In this document: piece by piece, positions 17,644 to 27,569 of the stretch | How the letters are laid out: each line of letters starts with the position of its first letter | Position numbering within the stretch: position 1 is the first letter of the stretch | Source of the DNA: Eubacteriaceae bacterium | GTDB lineage: Bacteria; Bacillota; Clostridia; Lachnospirales; Lachnospiraceae | Length of the DNA stretch: 64,000 bases | Direction: 5' to 3' | NCBI GenBank assembly: GCA_910574895.1 | Contig: CAJTDQ010000002.1 | Span: forward strand, 124,001 to 188,000 | Program-made: the position numbers and the translations under genes | The notes under the pieces: model-generated | What the model was told of the DNA's origin: nothing | Seen by the model: the letters and a program-made list of their open reading frames with translations, nothing else | The model's database searches: none

Positions 17644-18462
17644 TTATCTGCTTACCATTTTTATTGTTTCTAAATCTTCATCCTTTTTAATCAATACACC
17701 AAGATATGGTAATTTCTTGTCAATCGTATCCGGGTCTACGCCGCCTATCATCAATGCTCTTAACCAATCAATGAGTTCCGATGTGCTTGGTTTCTTTCGA
17801 ATATCCCTGATATTTCTGATTCTGTAAAAAGTCTTCATCGCCTGCTCCAGCAGATGCTCTTCCAGATTTTCAAAATGGGCATTTACAATCTGTCGCATCA
17901 AATCCGGTTCCGGAAAACTAATATAATGAAAAATACAACGACGAAGAAATGCGTCAGGTAATTCCTTTTCTGCATTGGATGTAATAATTACAATCGGACG
18001 TATTTTCGCCTTGACTGTTTCCTTTGTTTCATGAATATAAAACTCCATCTTATCAAGTTCCCACAAAAGGTCATTTGGAAACTCTAAATCCGCCTTATCT
18101 ATCTCATCAATCAGAAGCACTACCTGCTGTTCTTTCTTAAATGCTTCTCCTAACTTTCCCAGCTTAATGTAATGGGCAATATCATCTACTCCTGACTCTC
18201 CAAACTGACTGTCATATAATCTCTGAATCGTATCATACATGTATAATCCGTCCTGTGCCTTTGTGGTAGATTTTATATTCCATATCAAAAGTTCTTTATT
18301 TAACGCTTTGGACACTGCCTCTGCCAGCATGGTTTTTCCTGTTCCCGGCTCTCCCTTAATAAGAAGCGGTTTCTGCAATTCCATTGCCACTTCCACGGAT
18401 GCCATTAAATCATCTGCTGCCACATAAGTATCTGTTCCTGTAAATTTTGCCTGATCTGCCAT
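17644..18462 (-). CDS. MoxR family AAA+ ATPase
   Basis: This 272-residue ATPase has Walker A GEPGTGKTML near residue 38, Walker B VVLLIDEIDKAD near residue 115, sensor 1 IVIITSN and the arginine-finger block LPDAFLRRCIF. That is the full MoxR/RavA-type core. It precedes the VWA gene and together they form the usual MoxR-VWA chaperone pair. The start ATG at 18462 has AGAAAGGAAG upstream. The gene diverges from the ferredoxin oxidoreductase genes, whose maturation it could serve, although nothing in the sequence shows that. Confidence 0.93.
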   Translation of the reverse strand: MADQAKFTGTDTYVAADDLMASVEVAMELQKPLLIKGEPGTGKTMLAEAVSKALNKELLIWNIKSTTKAQDGLYMYDTIQRLYDSQFGESGVDDIAHYIKLGKLGEAFKKEQQVVLLIDEIDKADLEFPNDLLWELDKMEFYIHETKETVKAKIRPIVIITSNAEKELPDAFLRRCIFHYISFPEPDLMRQIVNAHFENLEEHLLEQAMKTFYRIRNIRDIRKKPSTSELIDWLRALMIGGVDPDTIDKKLPYLGVLIKKDEDLETIKMVSR

Positions 18463-18628
18463 TGTTCTTCCTTTCTGTAAGAGTATTTATATGAATCACT
18501 CAATATTATCTTTACTCTAATCGCTATAGTACCATATGCAAAAGAGAAATGTCTATGAAATAATGTATAAATTTTACCATTTTGCTAATAAATATCTATA
18601 ATTAAAATAACCAAAAACAGAGGTATCT

Positions 18629-19753
18629 ATGAAAAAAATAAAACTACCTTTACAAAATGATAATGGCTATTATGAAATACGAATTGAAAGTATTGGCGGA
18701 TTAGGAGCAAATCTATGTGGCAAGATGATGGGGGAACTGGGAATTAAATATCTTGGTTTGAACAGTGCCAGTTTTTCCAGCTATGGGTCTGAAAAAACCG
18801 GTACTCCGGTAAAAGCATTTATTCGATATAGTTCTCCTGACAAAGATATTCGGGTCCATTCTCCGGTAACGCATCCTCACATTCTTTGTATTTTTCATCA
18901 GGCATTGATGCAGAATACCGATATTTTTGATGGCTGCGGGAAAGACACCACAATTATTATCAACACAAATGTTTCACCGGAAAATATTATGGAGCACTAT
19001 ATATCTCATAACAATATCCCTGCCCGAAAAATTGTATGTGTTCACGCACAAAAGATTGCCATGGAAACGAAGTCCCGCATAAATGTTGTTATGATGGGTG
19101 CTATGGCAAATGCTATGGGTTTCATAAATTTAGATGATATGTATGAAATCTGCAGTAACACATTAGGCAAAAAATATCCACAGGCACTGAAAGGTAATCT
19201 GGAAGGAATCAAACGTGGATATGAGGAAACAACGTCAGTAGACTGCGGGGAAATCTCTGCTTGTAAGCACAATCCAAATATAGAAGATGGTGTCAGTCAA
19301 AAATATCAACAAGGAACTCTTGGCTATGAAACTGCTCCAATGGGCGGTATTAACTTAAATTATGGAAACAGTGTTGTAAACGATCTGTCTCCATCCCGAC
19401 AGGGATACATTCCTATTTTTATTCCTGAAAAATGCATTAACTGTGGATTATGTGACAGTACCTGTCCTGATATGGTATTTCAATTTGAACCAGGAGAATA
19501 CCGGGGCAGGGAAATGATGGTAAATAAAGGGCTTGATTACTTTCACTGTAAAGGCTGTCTGCGGTGTGTTTCCGTATGCCCTACGCACGCTTTAGTGGGA
19601 GATTTAGAAGAAAACTACGACCGTAAGCCTTACTTTATGCCAAACAAAGACTTAATCAGGACTCCCGACTATTATGAGAAATCCGGAGCAGACGGATACA
19701 TTACCTCAGAATCTTATTTAACAGAAAAACGTATAGAAGGTGGTGAAGTATAA
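18629..19753 (+). CDS. 2-oxoacid:ferredoxin oxidoreductase, fused gamma and ferredoxin (delta) subunit
   Basis: This 374-residue protein joins two parts of the 2-oxoacid:acceptor oxidoreductase. About residues 10-190 are the gamma domain (RIESIGGLGANLCGKMMGE, YGSEKTGTPVKAF). About 265-325 are a two-cluster ferredoxin, with CINCGLCDSTCPD and CKGCLRCVSVCPT. The complex oxidatively decarboxylates a 2-oxoacid with CoA and TPP and reduces ferredoxin in anaerobes. The stop overlaps the start of the next gene (TAATG at 19751-19755), so the two subunits are translationally coupled. The substrate (pyruvate, 2-oxoglutarate or branched 2-oxoacid) cannot be assigned from motifs alone. Confidence 0.92.
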   Translation: MKKIKLPLQNDNGYYEIRIESIGGLGANLCGKMMGELGIKYLGLNSASFSSYGSEKTGTPVKAFIRYSSPDKDIRVHSPVTHPHILCIFHQALMQNTDIFDGCGKDTTIIINTNVSPENIMEHYISHNNIPARKIVCVHAQKIAMETKSRINVVMMGAMANAMGFINLDDMYEICSNTLGKKYPQALKGNLEGIKRGYEETTSVDCGEISACKHNPNIEDGVSQKYQQGTLGYETAPMGGINLNYGNSVVNDLSPSRQGYIPIFIPEKCINCGLCDSTCPDMVFQFEPGEYRGREMMVNKGLDYFHCKGCLRCVSVCPTHALVGDLEENYDRKPYFMPNKDLIRTPDYYEKSGADGYITSESYLTEKRIEGGEV

Positions 19754-21963
19754 TGGAAAATCAGGAACTGGAATTTGCATCGGGCAATGAAATTGCTGCA
19801 ATTGCTGTAAAACAGATAGGATATGATGTCATGGGCTATTATCCTATCACTCCTTCCACACAAATTGCAGAAAATCTTGATTTAATGAAAGCAGATGGAA
19901 AAACAGACATTGTAATGATTGCCGCTGAAGGAGAACATAGTGCTGCCGGAATCTGCTATGGAGCCTCTGTATCCGGAGGAAGAGTCTTTAATGCCACCAG
20001 TGCCAATGGACTGTTGTATGCTTTGGAACAATTTCCGGTACAGTCAGGAACCAGATATCCTATGGTAATGAATGTGGCATGCCGTACCGTATCAGGCCCG
20101 TTATCCATTAAAGGAGACCACAGCGATATTATGTTTTTGTTAAACTGTGGATGGCCTATCTTTTTTGCCCACAGTGTGCAGCAGGTTTATGATTTTAATT
20201 TAATTGCCTTGAAACTGGGAGAATTGGTAAATCTTCCTGTGGCAGTGGCTTTTGACGGTTTCTTTACCAGCCATCAGAAACGCAGCTGTTACCGCTTTTC
20301 CAGTGATGATGTAGTGCGAAAATATATTGGTAAAAAAAGAGAAGCATATCCTTTCCTTGATTTTGAACATCCGATAACTGTCGGTTCTTACATGAACGAA
20401 CCTGATTTAATTAATAACCGCTACCAGCTTCATCTGGCAATGCATGAGGTCTCTAAGGTACTGCCTGCGCTATTTGAAGAGTACGAAAAGTTATCTGGAA
20501 GATCATATAAAACATGGGAAGCCTATTGTTGTGAAGATGCCGAAACAATTCTTGTTCTTCTAGGATCCTCTTTTGACACTGCAATGGTCGCAGTAGACCG
20601 TCTGCGGGAACAGGGCGAGAAAGTTGGTGTTTTAACTCTTACAATGCTCAGACCTTTTCCCAGCGAAGATATTTATAATCAGTTAAAGGATGCAAAAAAA
20701 ATTGTTATTGCTGACAGACAGGATAGTTATGGTGCTATTGGCGGCAATCTCTCTATAGAAATTCGTGCATCCCTACAGAAATACGGATGTGTTACAGATA
20801 TTTCTTCTATTATTTATGGTCTGGGCGGTAAAGATTTTTATGTGGAAGATGCTATCGAAATGTTTCACAGTGAAAATAACAAGCTCATTTATTATGGTAC
20901 GACTGCCGGAATCCCGGATGAGCATCGCGAAAACTTTTTCGACCCATTAATACCGGAAAAAACAAAACTCGGAATCACCAATGTTACAAAACAGGAAGAT
21001 TCTTTAAATGTCAGCGGTGCAACAATCAATGCCACAACTGCCATGCCCAAACGTATTGCGCCGGGACATGGCGCATGCCCCGGATGTGGGATTATCGTCA
21101 ATCTGAATTTATTGATGCGTGTTATTGAAGACCCTGTCGTTTTGCTGTTTCAGACCGGCTGCGGCATGATTGTGACCACAGCATATCCGAAGACAAGTTT
21201 TAAAGTTCCGTATGTACACAATCTGTTTCAAAACGGTGCTGCCACCCTGAGCGGTATTGTGGAAGTCTGTCACCGCAAGCAGGAAAAAGGCGAAATTCCA
21301 AAAGGGGATATTGTTTTCATTATGGTAAGTGGTGATGGCGGAATGGATATCGGCATGGGTTCTGCCCTTGGCACAGCACTCCGGGGGCATAAGCTTATCA
21401 TTTTTGAATATGACAACGGCGGCTATATGAATACCGGATATCAGTTATCTTATTCGACGCCTAAAGGTGCAAAGAGTTCTACTTCCCATATCGGGCAGGA
21501 ACAATTTGGCAAAACATTTTTCCACAAAGATATGCCACAGATTATGGCTGCTGCAAATATTCCTTATGTGGCAACGGCAGCAGAATCCAATCCTGCAGAC
21601 TTTATGAAAAAAGCCGCAAAGGCTGCATATTATGCAAAAAATGAAGGAACAGCATATCTGAAGGCTCTATCTTCCTGTCCTCTGAACTGGAATGATAATC
21701 CGGCTACAGAACGTAAGGTAATCGAAGCTGCTGTAGACTGCTGTTACTTCCCACTCTATGAAGTGGAACATGGAAAAACAAAATTAAACTATAACCCGAA
21801 AGCCTCTGATAAAGCGATTTCTGTTGCAAAATGGCTTGGAATGATGGGACGGACAAAACATTTGATAAAAGAGGAATACGCTGATATTGTTTCAGAATTG
21901 CAAGACGAAATCGACAATAGATTTCAAAAACTGGTTGCAAAGTCCGAAAATAAATATTTATAA
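19753..21963 (+). CDS. 2-oxoacid:ferredoxin oxidoreductase, fused alpha and beta subunit
   Basis: This 736-residue protein fuses the alpha subunit (about residues 1-400; MGYYPITPSTQIAENL and SIKGDHSDIMFLLN) with the TPP-binding beta subunit (about 430-736; GHGACPGCGIIVNL, FQTGCGMIV and VSGDGGMDIGMGS). The GDGG...N segment binds TPP-Mg. With the previous gene it makes a two-polypeptide enzyme in which four classical subunits are packed as gamma-delta plus alpha-beta. Homologous fused forms are common in Clostridia. The two-gene operon ends in a bidirectional terminator 4 bp downstream. Role: ferredoxin reduction in amino acid or central metabolism. Confidence 0.92.
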   Translation: MENQELEFASGNEIAAIAVKQIGYDVMGYYPITPSTQIAENLDLMKADGKTDIVMIAAEGEHSAAGICYGASVSGGRVFNATSANGLLYALEQFPVQSGTRYPMVMNVACRTVSGPLSIKGDHSDIMFLLNCGWPIFFAHSVQQVYDFNLIALKLGELVNLPVAVAFDGFFTSHQKRSCYRFSSDDVVRKYIGKKREAYPFLDFEHPITVGSYMNEPDLINNRYQLHLAMHEVSKVLPALFEEYEKLSGRSYKTWEAYCCEDAETILVLLGSSFDTAMVAVDRLREQGEKVGVLTLTMLRPFPSEDIYNQLKDAKKIVIADRQDSYGAIGGNLSIEIRASLQKYGCVTDISSIIYGLGGKDFYVEDAIEMFHSENNKLIYYGTTAGIPDEHRENFFDPLIPEKTKLGITNVTKQEDSLNVSGATINATTAMPKRIAPGHGACPGCGIIVNLNLLMRVIEDPVVLLFQTGCGMIVTTAYPKTSFKVPYVHNLFQNGAATLSGIVEVCHRKQEKGEIPKGDIVFIMVSGDGGMDIGMGSALGTALRGHKLIIFEYDNGGYMNTGYQLSYSTPKGAKSSTSHIGQEQFGKTFFHKDMPQIMAAANIPYVATAAESNPADFMKKAAKAAYYAKNEGTAYLKALSSCPLNWNDNPATERKVIEAAVDCCYFPLYEVEHGKTKLNYNPKASDKAISVAKWLGMMGRTKHLIKEEYADIVSELQDEIDNRFQKLVAKSENKYL

Positions 21964-21966
21964 TAT

Positions 21967-22005
21967 AAAACTCCAGGTAGTCTTAATTTTTCTGCCTGGA
22001 GTTTT
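21967..22005. terminator. Bidirectional terminator between oxidoreductase and aldo/keto reductase
   Basis: AAAACTCCAGG (21967-21977) pairs with CCTGGAGTTTT (21995-22005), with further pairs towards the loop. The two neighbouring genes converge here. Confidence 0.85.
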
Positions 22006-22016
22006 ATATATTCTAT

Positions 22017-23141
22017 TTATTTTCCAAAATGCTCTGCAACCTTTTTCAAATCTTCAATGATTGGAAGATTCTGAGGACAGATTTTTTCACATTTTCCACA
22101 GGCAATACAGTCGCTTGCCTTTCCAAATATTCCTGTTAATCTATCATAGTACTCGCCCTGAGGAGTCCGGCCTTTTTCTTTTACTTCCTGCTTATCTGCA
22201 TTATATAATGAGAAATATTTCGGAATAGCAATTTTCTTCGGACAGCCTTCTGTACAATAAGAGCATCCTGTACATGGAATTTCAATATTTGCATTTAAGA
22301 TATCCACTGCATCCTGTACTACTTTTAATTCGTCCTGATTCAATGGCTCAAAATCCATCATGTAGTCTGTATTGTCCAACAACTGTTCCATATTACTCAT
22401 TCCGCTGAGTACCATCATGACATTATCAAGACTGGCTGCAAATCGAATCGCCCATGATGGAACGGACATTTCTGAGTTGTATTTCTTAAAATGCTCTTCT
22501 ACAGATGCCGGTACATTCGCCAGCGTTCCGCCTTTTACCGGTTCCATTACAATAACAGGTACACCATGTTTTGTTGCTACTTCGTAACATTTTCTAGATT
22601 GCACTCCCTCACTGTCCCAGTCGAGATAGTTAATCTGAAGCTGCACAAATTCTATTTCCGGGTGTTCTGACAACACTTTATCTAACAGTTCCGCGTTATC
22701 ATGGTAAGAGAAACCAATATTTTTTACCAGCCCCTGCTTCTTTTTATTTACAAGCCATTCGAAACAGCCTAATTCAGAGTATTTCTTATAATGGTCTAAA
22801 CCAACATCATGAAGTAAATAATAATCAAAATATTCTACTCCTGCTTTCCGGAGCTGTTCATTAAAAATATTGTCTGCCTCTTCTAAATTGTTAAAGAAGC
22901 CTCCATGTAACTTGTCAGCCAACGTGAAACTCTCTCTTGGATAACGCTTTACCAACGCTTCTTTTGTCGCATCTTCGCTTTTAAATCCACAGTACATCCA
23001 TGCTGTATCAAAATATGTAAAACCTCTTTCCAAAAATGTGTCGACCATTTTTGACATTTCTTCAATATCGATATCTCCCGCATCGTTTTCTGCGATTAGT
23101 GGCAGTCTCATAAGACCAAAACCTAATTTTTTTCCGTTCAT
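22017..23141 (-). CDS. Aldo/keto reductase with C-terminal 4Fe-4S ferredoxin domain
   Basis: This 374-residue protein has a TIM-barrel aldo/keto reductase in residues 1-280: [10 protein letters not shown] start, [13 protein letters not shown] with the catalytic Asp/Tyr region, and the catalytic His in YYLLHDVG. A two-cluster ferredoxin tail follows, with [12 protein letters not shown] and [12 protein letters not shown]. This architecture is common in Clostridia and would let the enzyme take electrons from ferredoxin rather than NADPH; the substrate is unknown. It stands alone, facing the ferredoxin oxidoreductase genes across a terminator. Confidence 0.92.
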   Translation of the reverse strand: MNGKKLGFGLMRLPLIAENDAGDIDIEEMSKMVDTFLERGFTYFDTAWMYCGFKSEDATKEALVKRYPRESFTLADKLHGGFFNNLEEADNIFNEQLRKAGVEYFDYYLLHDVGLDHYKKYSELGCFEWLVNKKKQGLVKNIGFSYHDNAELLDKVLSEHPEIEFVQLQINYLDWDSEGVQSRKCYEVATKHGVPVIVMEPVKGGTLANVPASVEEHFKKYNSEMSVPSWAIRFAASLDNVMMVLSGMSNMEQLLDNTDYMMDFEPLNQDELKVVQDAVDILNANIEIPCTGCSYCTEGCPKKIAIPKYFSLYNADKQEVKEKGRTPQGEYYDRLTGIFGKASDCIACGKCEKICPQNLPIIEDLKKVAEHFGK

Positions 23142-23204
23142 TTTCTTCCTCCGTTTTATTTCTTATTTGATTGTTATTTTAATAAAATTGGGAGGAAAAA
23201 GCAA

Positions 23205-24866
23205 TTATTTATATATCATCACCATAGCTGCACTCTTTTTTTGTTCATCACTTAAAGGTTTCAGTCTTCCATTCTCTATTAATTTCTTATGCGCCATATT
23301 CATAAACATACCATCTGTTCGAAACATTTTCTGTTGTAAATACATTCTTTGTCTTTTGACTCTGTCAGGATCTCTTGATAATATCATTTCCTTATATTCT
23401 TTAATTTCTTTTTCATATTTTAACATAACTTCTGTCGTACACTTATCTGCCAAAGACATTATTTCTTCTATCAACTTGCCCCCTTTTAAAGTTACCATTG
23501 CAAGTTCAATGCGATCCTTATTCTTTTTCATATAATTTTTTGCAATAAGATATGCATAGTCATCTTTATGCAATTTCTCACCATTATGATGACGTTGCAA
23601 TAATCTCATATCCCTTTCCAAACCAATAAACCATTCTTCCTTTATTTCTTTATTTAAATACGGAAGGTCTATCAGCCAAACATAGATGTCATTCATTCCA
23701 TTCCAAATTGGTCCATTAAATCCATCCATTTGTGTTTTTTTAATATGTCTTCTCATACTCTCATTATCAATCACTGCACTTAATATATTTGTTCTGCCAT
23801 CAGCACGTTCCGTTGATACTTCTTCAAACGTAATTGGGGAATTAGTGTTTATTCCTCTATTTTTTTTACCACTAAGACTCTCTAATACAGATGTATCCAT
23901 TGCCAGAAACACCAATGTCCACATAAGAAAATTTTCATCCTTATCTGGCACAGTATATTCTTCTTTGTATTTATCTAATATTCCACTATTTTTTATTTCA
24001 TCAAATATAAGGCTTGCCAGATTTTCAGTCACCAAATCAAACAGAAAATACATTTTTTCCATTAATTCATCCCACGCCTCGTTGATAAGTATATTTGCTC
24101 CATATTTTTTTCCAACCTTTACAATAATAGAATTATCCTCCAGACGTTCTATCTCACTCTCTACATAAACAGGGGATACATTCAAAGTATCTGCAATCTC
24201 ATTAACACTCATATCATTATGATACGTCAAATAAATAATATTTTGTGCCAAGGCAGTATTCATCATATCCATAGCACAGCCACTTCTGCTTACATCTCCA
24301 CACAAATTCACACTAGAAAATCTAACTGGATTAAACTTTAATTCATTTACATTTCTCATCTTATCCATTCCTCTCTTTAAATCAGTTTTTATGTTGCTTA
24401 GATACCATTTCACAGTTCCTAGAGGAATTCCTATTTCTTCTGCAATCTCTGTTTGTTTCTTTTTATCATAGTAATATGCTATTAAAATTTCTCTTTGACG
24501 TTTCGACAGATAGGCTATTTCGTTTTGCAATCTTTCTAACTCCTCCTTATGCACAAAATCGCCTAAAATATCTGTTCCGTCCTGAAGTTCCATTGGATTT
24601 ACATTTTCCAACGTTACAATCTTTTGAGAAGATTTATCTCTATAAAAATTTGCCAGAGTATTTTTTGCTACTCTCCATACAAAAGCATCCATATTCCCTA
24701 TATCTTTTACACAAACTGCCCGGTATATTTTTAATAATATTTCTTGAGATACATCTTCTGCATCATCCAAAGAACCAGTGTGTCTGACTGCATAAGAATA
24801 GATTTTCTGCATATATTTTGAAATTGTCTTTTTCGCATATTGTTCTTTTTCGCTCTTCTGTTTCAT
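23205..24866 (-). CDS. ECF-type sigma factor with long C-terminal extension
   Basis: The 553-residue protein begins as an extracytoplasmic-function sigma factor: sigma-2 in about residues 10-80 (GSLDDAEDVSQEILLKIYRAV, AFVWRVAKNTLANFYRD) and sigma-4 in about 110-165 (LSKRQREILIAYYYDKKKQTEIAEEIG). The remaining 380 residues are far beyond the usual 170-200. They start with a winged-helix-like stretch (MSVNEIADTLNVSPVYVESEIERL) followed by an unrecognised mainly helical region. No anti-sigma gene is adjacent, so the extension may act as the built-in sensor; that is inference. Downstream, after a 63-bp gap, lies the aldo/keto reductase gene, which it might or might not control. Confidence 0.85.
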   Translation of the reverse strand: MKQKSEKEQYAKKTISKYMQKIYSYAVRHTGSLDDAEDVSQEILLKIYRAVCVKDIGNMDAFVWRVAKNTLANFYRDKSSQKIVTLENVNPMELQDGTDILGDFVHKEELERLQNEIAYLSKRQREILIAYYYDKKKQTEIAEEIGIPLGTVKWYLSNIKTDLKRGMDKMRNVNELKFNPVRFSSVNLCGDVSRSGCAMDMMNTALAQNIIYLTYHNDMSVNEIADTLNVSPVYVESEIERLEDNSIIVKVGKKYGANILINEAWDELMEKMYFLFDLVTENLASLIFDEIKNSGILDKYKEEYTVPDKDENFLMWTLVFLAMDTSVLESLSGKKNRGINTNSPITFEEVSTERADGRTNILSAVIDNESMRRHIKKTQMDGFNGPIWNGMNDIYVWLIDLPYLNKEIKEEWFIGLERDMRLLQRHHNGEKLHKDDYAYLIAKNYMKKNKDRIELAMVTLKGGKLIEEIMSLADKCTTEVMLKYEKEIKEYKEMILSRDPDRVKRQRMYLQQKMFRTDGMFMNMAHKKLIENGRLKPLSDEQKKSAAMVMIYK

Positions 24867-24956
24867 AGTATCTTAACTCCTCTTTTTGACATGTCTATAT
24901 ATAAAGACACAAAAAATTTTTAAAGGTTGGAAATAAATTTCAAGAATTTTAAGAAT

Positions 24957-25017
24957 AAAAAACTGCCTCGAAAACATTTAATTCTAATTATATAAAAATG
25001 TTTCCGTGCAGTTTTTT
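24957..25017. terminator. Hairpin terminator downstream of mscL
   Basis: AAAAAACTGC (24957-24966) pairs with GCAGTTTTTT (25008-25017), and AAAACATTT pairs with AAATGTTT inside. T runs on both strands make it usable in both directions; for mscL it lies 55 bp after the stop. Confidence 0.75.
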
Positions 25018-25071
25018 AATTTATTCTGTTTATATAATTTACTCTTTTAGTTTGACAAAGAATATTTATTT

Positions 25072-25509
25072 TTAATTCTCATCCAACTTACTGGTACAAT
25101 GCGGACATCTGTCTGCATCAATATGTATTTCTGACATACAGTGTGGACAAACTTTTGTCGTAACCGGTGCAGGTTCTTCTTTTTTTCTCATCTTATTCAT
25201 TGCTTTTACAATCAGAAAAACAACAAATGCCATAATCAAAAAGTTTAACAAACCTGATATAAATGTTCCATAATTCAAGGTTGCCGCTCCAGCCTTCTGT
25301 GCTTCAGCAAGAGTTTTATAATTCTCGCCATCCAGTGCTATAAATAAGTTGCTGAAATCAATCTTTCCGGTAAGTAAAGTGATTACCGGCATAATCACAT
25401 TGTCTACCAACGATGTAACCAGACCGTTAAATGCACCACCAATAATCACACCTACCGCCAAATCAATCATATTGCCTTTTATGGCAAACTCTTTAAATTC
25501 TTTTAACAT
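25072..25509 (-). CDS. mscL: Large-conductance mechanosensitive channel with C-terminal zinc ribbon
   Basis: The start at 25509 ([14 protein letters not shown]) fits MscL; a longer frame to 25539 is not needed. Both membrane helices are present ([20 protein letters not shown] and [19 protein letters not shown]). The channel opens under membrane tension and releases solutes during osmotic downshock. Unusually, the cytoplasmic tail ends in a zinc ribbon, [20 protein letters not shown], so it is 145 residues and has four cysteines in the CxxC...CxxC layout. It follows the glutaredoxin-like gene by 16 bp. Confidence 0.94.
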   Translation of the reverse strand: MLKEFKEFAIKGNMIDLAVGVIIGGAFNGLVTSLVDNVIMPVITLLTGKIDFSNLFIALDGENYKTLAEAQKAGAATLNYGTFISGLLNFLIMAFVVFLIVKAMNKMRKKEEPAPVTTKVCPHCMSEIHIDADRCPHCTSKLDEN

Positions 25510-25525
25510 TTTGTGTTCCTCCTCG

Positions 25526-25789
25526 TTAGTTTTTATCATTTTCCGGCAAAAACTGTTTCCAGTCTCTCGTATAAATTCCCTCCTCAGTTTTAATTAACGG
25601 AATACCCAGTTTCCCGGAGCCTTGTATTCCATCATATACCGGATTCGTATCCCGTACATTGATAAACTTTTTCAATATCTGCAAATCATCAAGTAATTCC
25701 ACAAAAGTATAATCTACCCCTTGTTCATCAAATGCAGATTTACATTCCACACAAAATCTACACTGTTTTGTTCCATATATTGTTAACAT
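25526..25789 (-). CDS. Glutaredoxin-like protein
   Basis: The ATG at 25789 follows TGGAGGATATT and gives 87 residues: [20 protein letters not shown]. The fold fits the glutaredoxin/thioredoxin family, with the active site CRFC and the cis-Pro region [12 protein letters not shown] third nearby Cys (VEC) is present. Such small proteins reduce disulfides or act with glutaredoxin-like reductases. It lies upstream of mscL, probably in one transcript, with no obvious functional link apart from cysteine-rich zinc ribbon chemistry in the partner. Confidence 0.82.
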   Translation of the reverse strand: MLTIYGTKQCRFCVECKSAFDEQGVDYTFVELLDDLQILKKFINVRDTNPVYDGIQGSGKLGIPLIKTEEGIYTRDWKQFLPENDKN

Positions 25790-25848
25790 AATATCCTCCA
25801 TAAAATTTTTGTGAAAAGTTCTGCATTTCTTACAATCTCAATTCAATG

Positions 25849-27489
25849 CTACTCTTCTTTGTTTCCCATTGTAAATTTTATTAATGCAACGAGACCAACC
25901 ATAACTAAAACCGCCAACGGTAAAACTACCCACGCAATCTGGACAAATCCGGCAATAATATATGCAAGAAATGAGACAACTGCCACCACAATCGCATAAG
26001 GCAACTGTGTAGATACATGATTTACATGGTCACACTCCGCTCCTGCTGATGCCATAATCGTCGTATCAGAAATCGGCGAACAATGGTCTCCACAAACTGC
26101 GCCCGCCATACATGCTGAGATAGAAATAATCATTAACTCATATTGTGCCGGGTTGTTTTCAAACACTGATACAACAATCGGAATTAAAATCCCAAAAGTT
26201 CCCCATGATGTACCTGTAGCAAATGCAAGGAAACAAGCTACAAGGAATATAATTGCCGGAAGGAATTTCATAAAATCTCCCGCTGCTGCTTTCATAGCTT
26301 CTGCAACAAATTCCTTTGCACCAAGAGAATCTGTCATTGCTTTTAATGTCCATGCCATTGTAAGTATCAGAATCGCCGGAACCATTGCTTTAAATCCCTC
26401 TGACAGACAATCCATGCATTTTTTGAATGGAAGTACTCTTCTACAAACATATAATAAAATAGTGATAACCAAACCAAAGAAACTGCCGAGTGCCAGTCCA
26501 ACAGATGCATCGCTGTTAGAAAATGCTTCAACAAATCCTGCTCCCTTGAAAATACCACCTGTATATACCATTCCAATGATACAACAGATAACCAGACAGA
26601 TTATCGGAATTAATAAGTCAATAACTTTGCCTTTTTTCTCACTGCTATCTTCTGTTTCTTTAAAAACCTGCGCTCTGTCTCCCATTGAGAATAAATCTCC
26701 TACTTTTGCATTTTTTTCATGCTTTGCCATAGGACCATATTCAACTTTCATTACTGCCATTGCCACCATCATAACAATCGTAAGGATTGCATAAAAGTTA
26801 TATGGAATAGCCTTTACGAACAATGCCAGACCATCTTCTCCTTTAACAAAACCGCTTACCGCTGCCGCCCAGGATGAGATTGGTGCAATAATGCAGACTG
26901 GTGCTGCTGTGGCATCAATTAAATACGCCAGTTTTGCACGGGAAATCTTATGCTTATCTGTTACCGGACGCATAACACTTCCTACTGTCAGGCAGTTAAA
27001 ATAATCATCAATAAAAATCAATACTCCAAGAACAATTGTTGCAAGCTGCGCTCCCACTCTTGACTTGATATGCTCGCTTGCCCATCGTCCAAACGCCGCC
27101 GAACCTCCTGCCTTGTTCATCAGAGCAACAATTGCGCCAAGAATAACGAGGAATATTAAAATTCCTACATTGTAAGCATCTGAAAGTACTCCTACAAAAC
27201 CATCACTGAATGCATGCATAACCGTTCTTTCCACATTCAACTGCCCGTACAACACTGCTCCCACTAAAATTCCAATAAACAATGAACTGTATACTTCTTT
27301 TGTAATCAAAGCAAGTGCAATCGCCACAACTGGTGGAAGTAATGCCCATGCTGATGAATATAACTTTGGCACAAATTCTGTCTTGTCCGCACCAAGTACT
27401 ACTGTGGCACATACCACAACTAAAAGCATGGAAATACATGCAACTGCTGATAATTTTTTCGTCCCCCATCTCTTTTGTAATCTTTTCAT
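25849..27489 (-). CDS. nhaC: Na+/H+ antiporter, NhaC family
   Basis: The 546-residue protein starts at 27489 (MKRLQKRWGTKKLS). It has about 12 membrane helices and the NhaC-family blocks IFIDDYFNCLTVGSVMRPV, ATAAPVCIIAPISSWAA and AVCGDHCSPISDTTIMAS. It exchanges Na+ for H+ (or carries amino acids, as in some family members). The upstream leader is unusually structured and contains a possible 20-codon peptide that ends just before the ribosome site. An alternative TTG start 21 bp upstream is less likely. Downstream lies the glutaredoxin gene, after a 59-bp gap. Confidence 0.9.
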   Translation of the reverse strand: MKRLQKRWGTKKLSAVACISMLLVVVCATVVLGADKTEFVPKLYSSAWALLPPVVAIALALITKEVYSSLFIGILVGAVLYGQLNVERTVMHAFSDGFVGVLSDAYNVGILIFLVILGAIVALMNKAGGSAAFGRWASEHIKSRVGAQLATIVLGVLIFIDDYFNCLTVGSVMRPVTDKHKISRAKLAYLIDATAAPVCIIAPISSWAAAVSGFVKGEDGLALFVKAIPYNFYAILTIVMMVAMAVMKVEYGPMAKHEKNAKVGDLFSMGDRAQVFKETEDSSEKKGKVIDLLIPIICLVICCIIGMVYTGGIFKGAGFVEAFSNSDASVGLALGSFFGLVITILLYVCRRVLPFKKCMDCLSEGFKAMVPAILILTMAWTLKAMTDSLGAKEFVAEAMKAAAGDFMKFLPAIIFLVACFLAFATGTSWGTFGILIPIVVSVFENNPAQYELMIISISACMAGAVCGDHCSPISDTTIMASAGAECDHVNHVSTQLPYAIVVAVVSFLAYIIAGFVQIAWVVLPLAVLVMVGLVALIKFTMGNKEE

Positions 27490-27506
27490 AATTTTTACCA
27501 CTTCTT

Positions 27507-27569
27507 TCAATAGTAATTTCTAGTATTGAAAGATGCAAACGTAAAGAGTGAAAATAGTAATGTTTGCAT
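27507..27569 (-). CDS. Possible 20-residue leader peptide of nhaC
   Basis: An ATG at 27569 with GAAAGGACGAA upstream opens a 20-codon frame, starting MQTLLFSLFTF and ending ...NYY then TGA, whose stop lies 18 bases before the nhaC ATG. The leader also has pairing options: AGAGTGAAAA with TTTTCACTCT, ATGCAAAC with GTTTGCAT (which interlocks with it), and TTTCAATA with TATTGAAA next to the ribosome site. A translation-coupled or attenuation control is possible. No comparative evidence is available, so this stays a candidate. Confidence 0.3.
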   Translation of the reverse strand: MQTLLFSLFTFASFNTRNYY

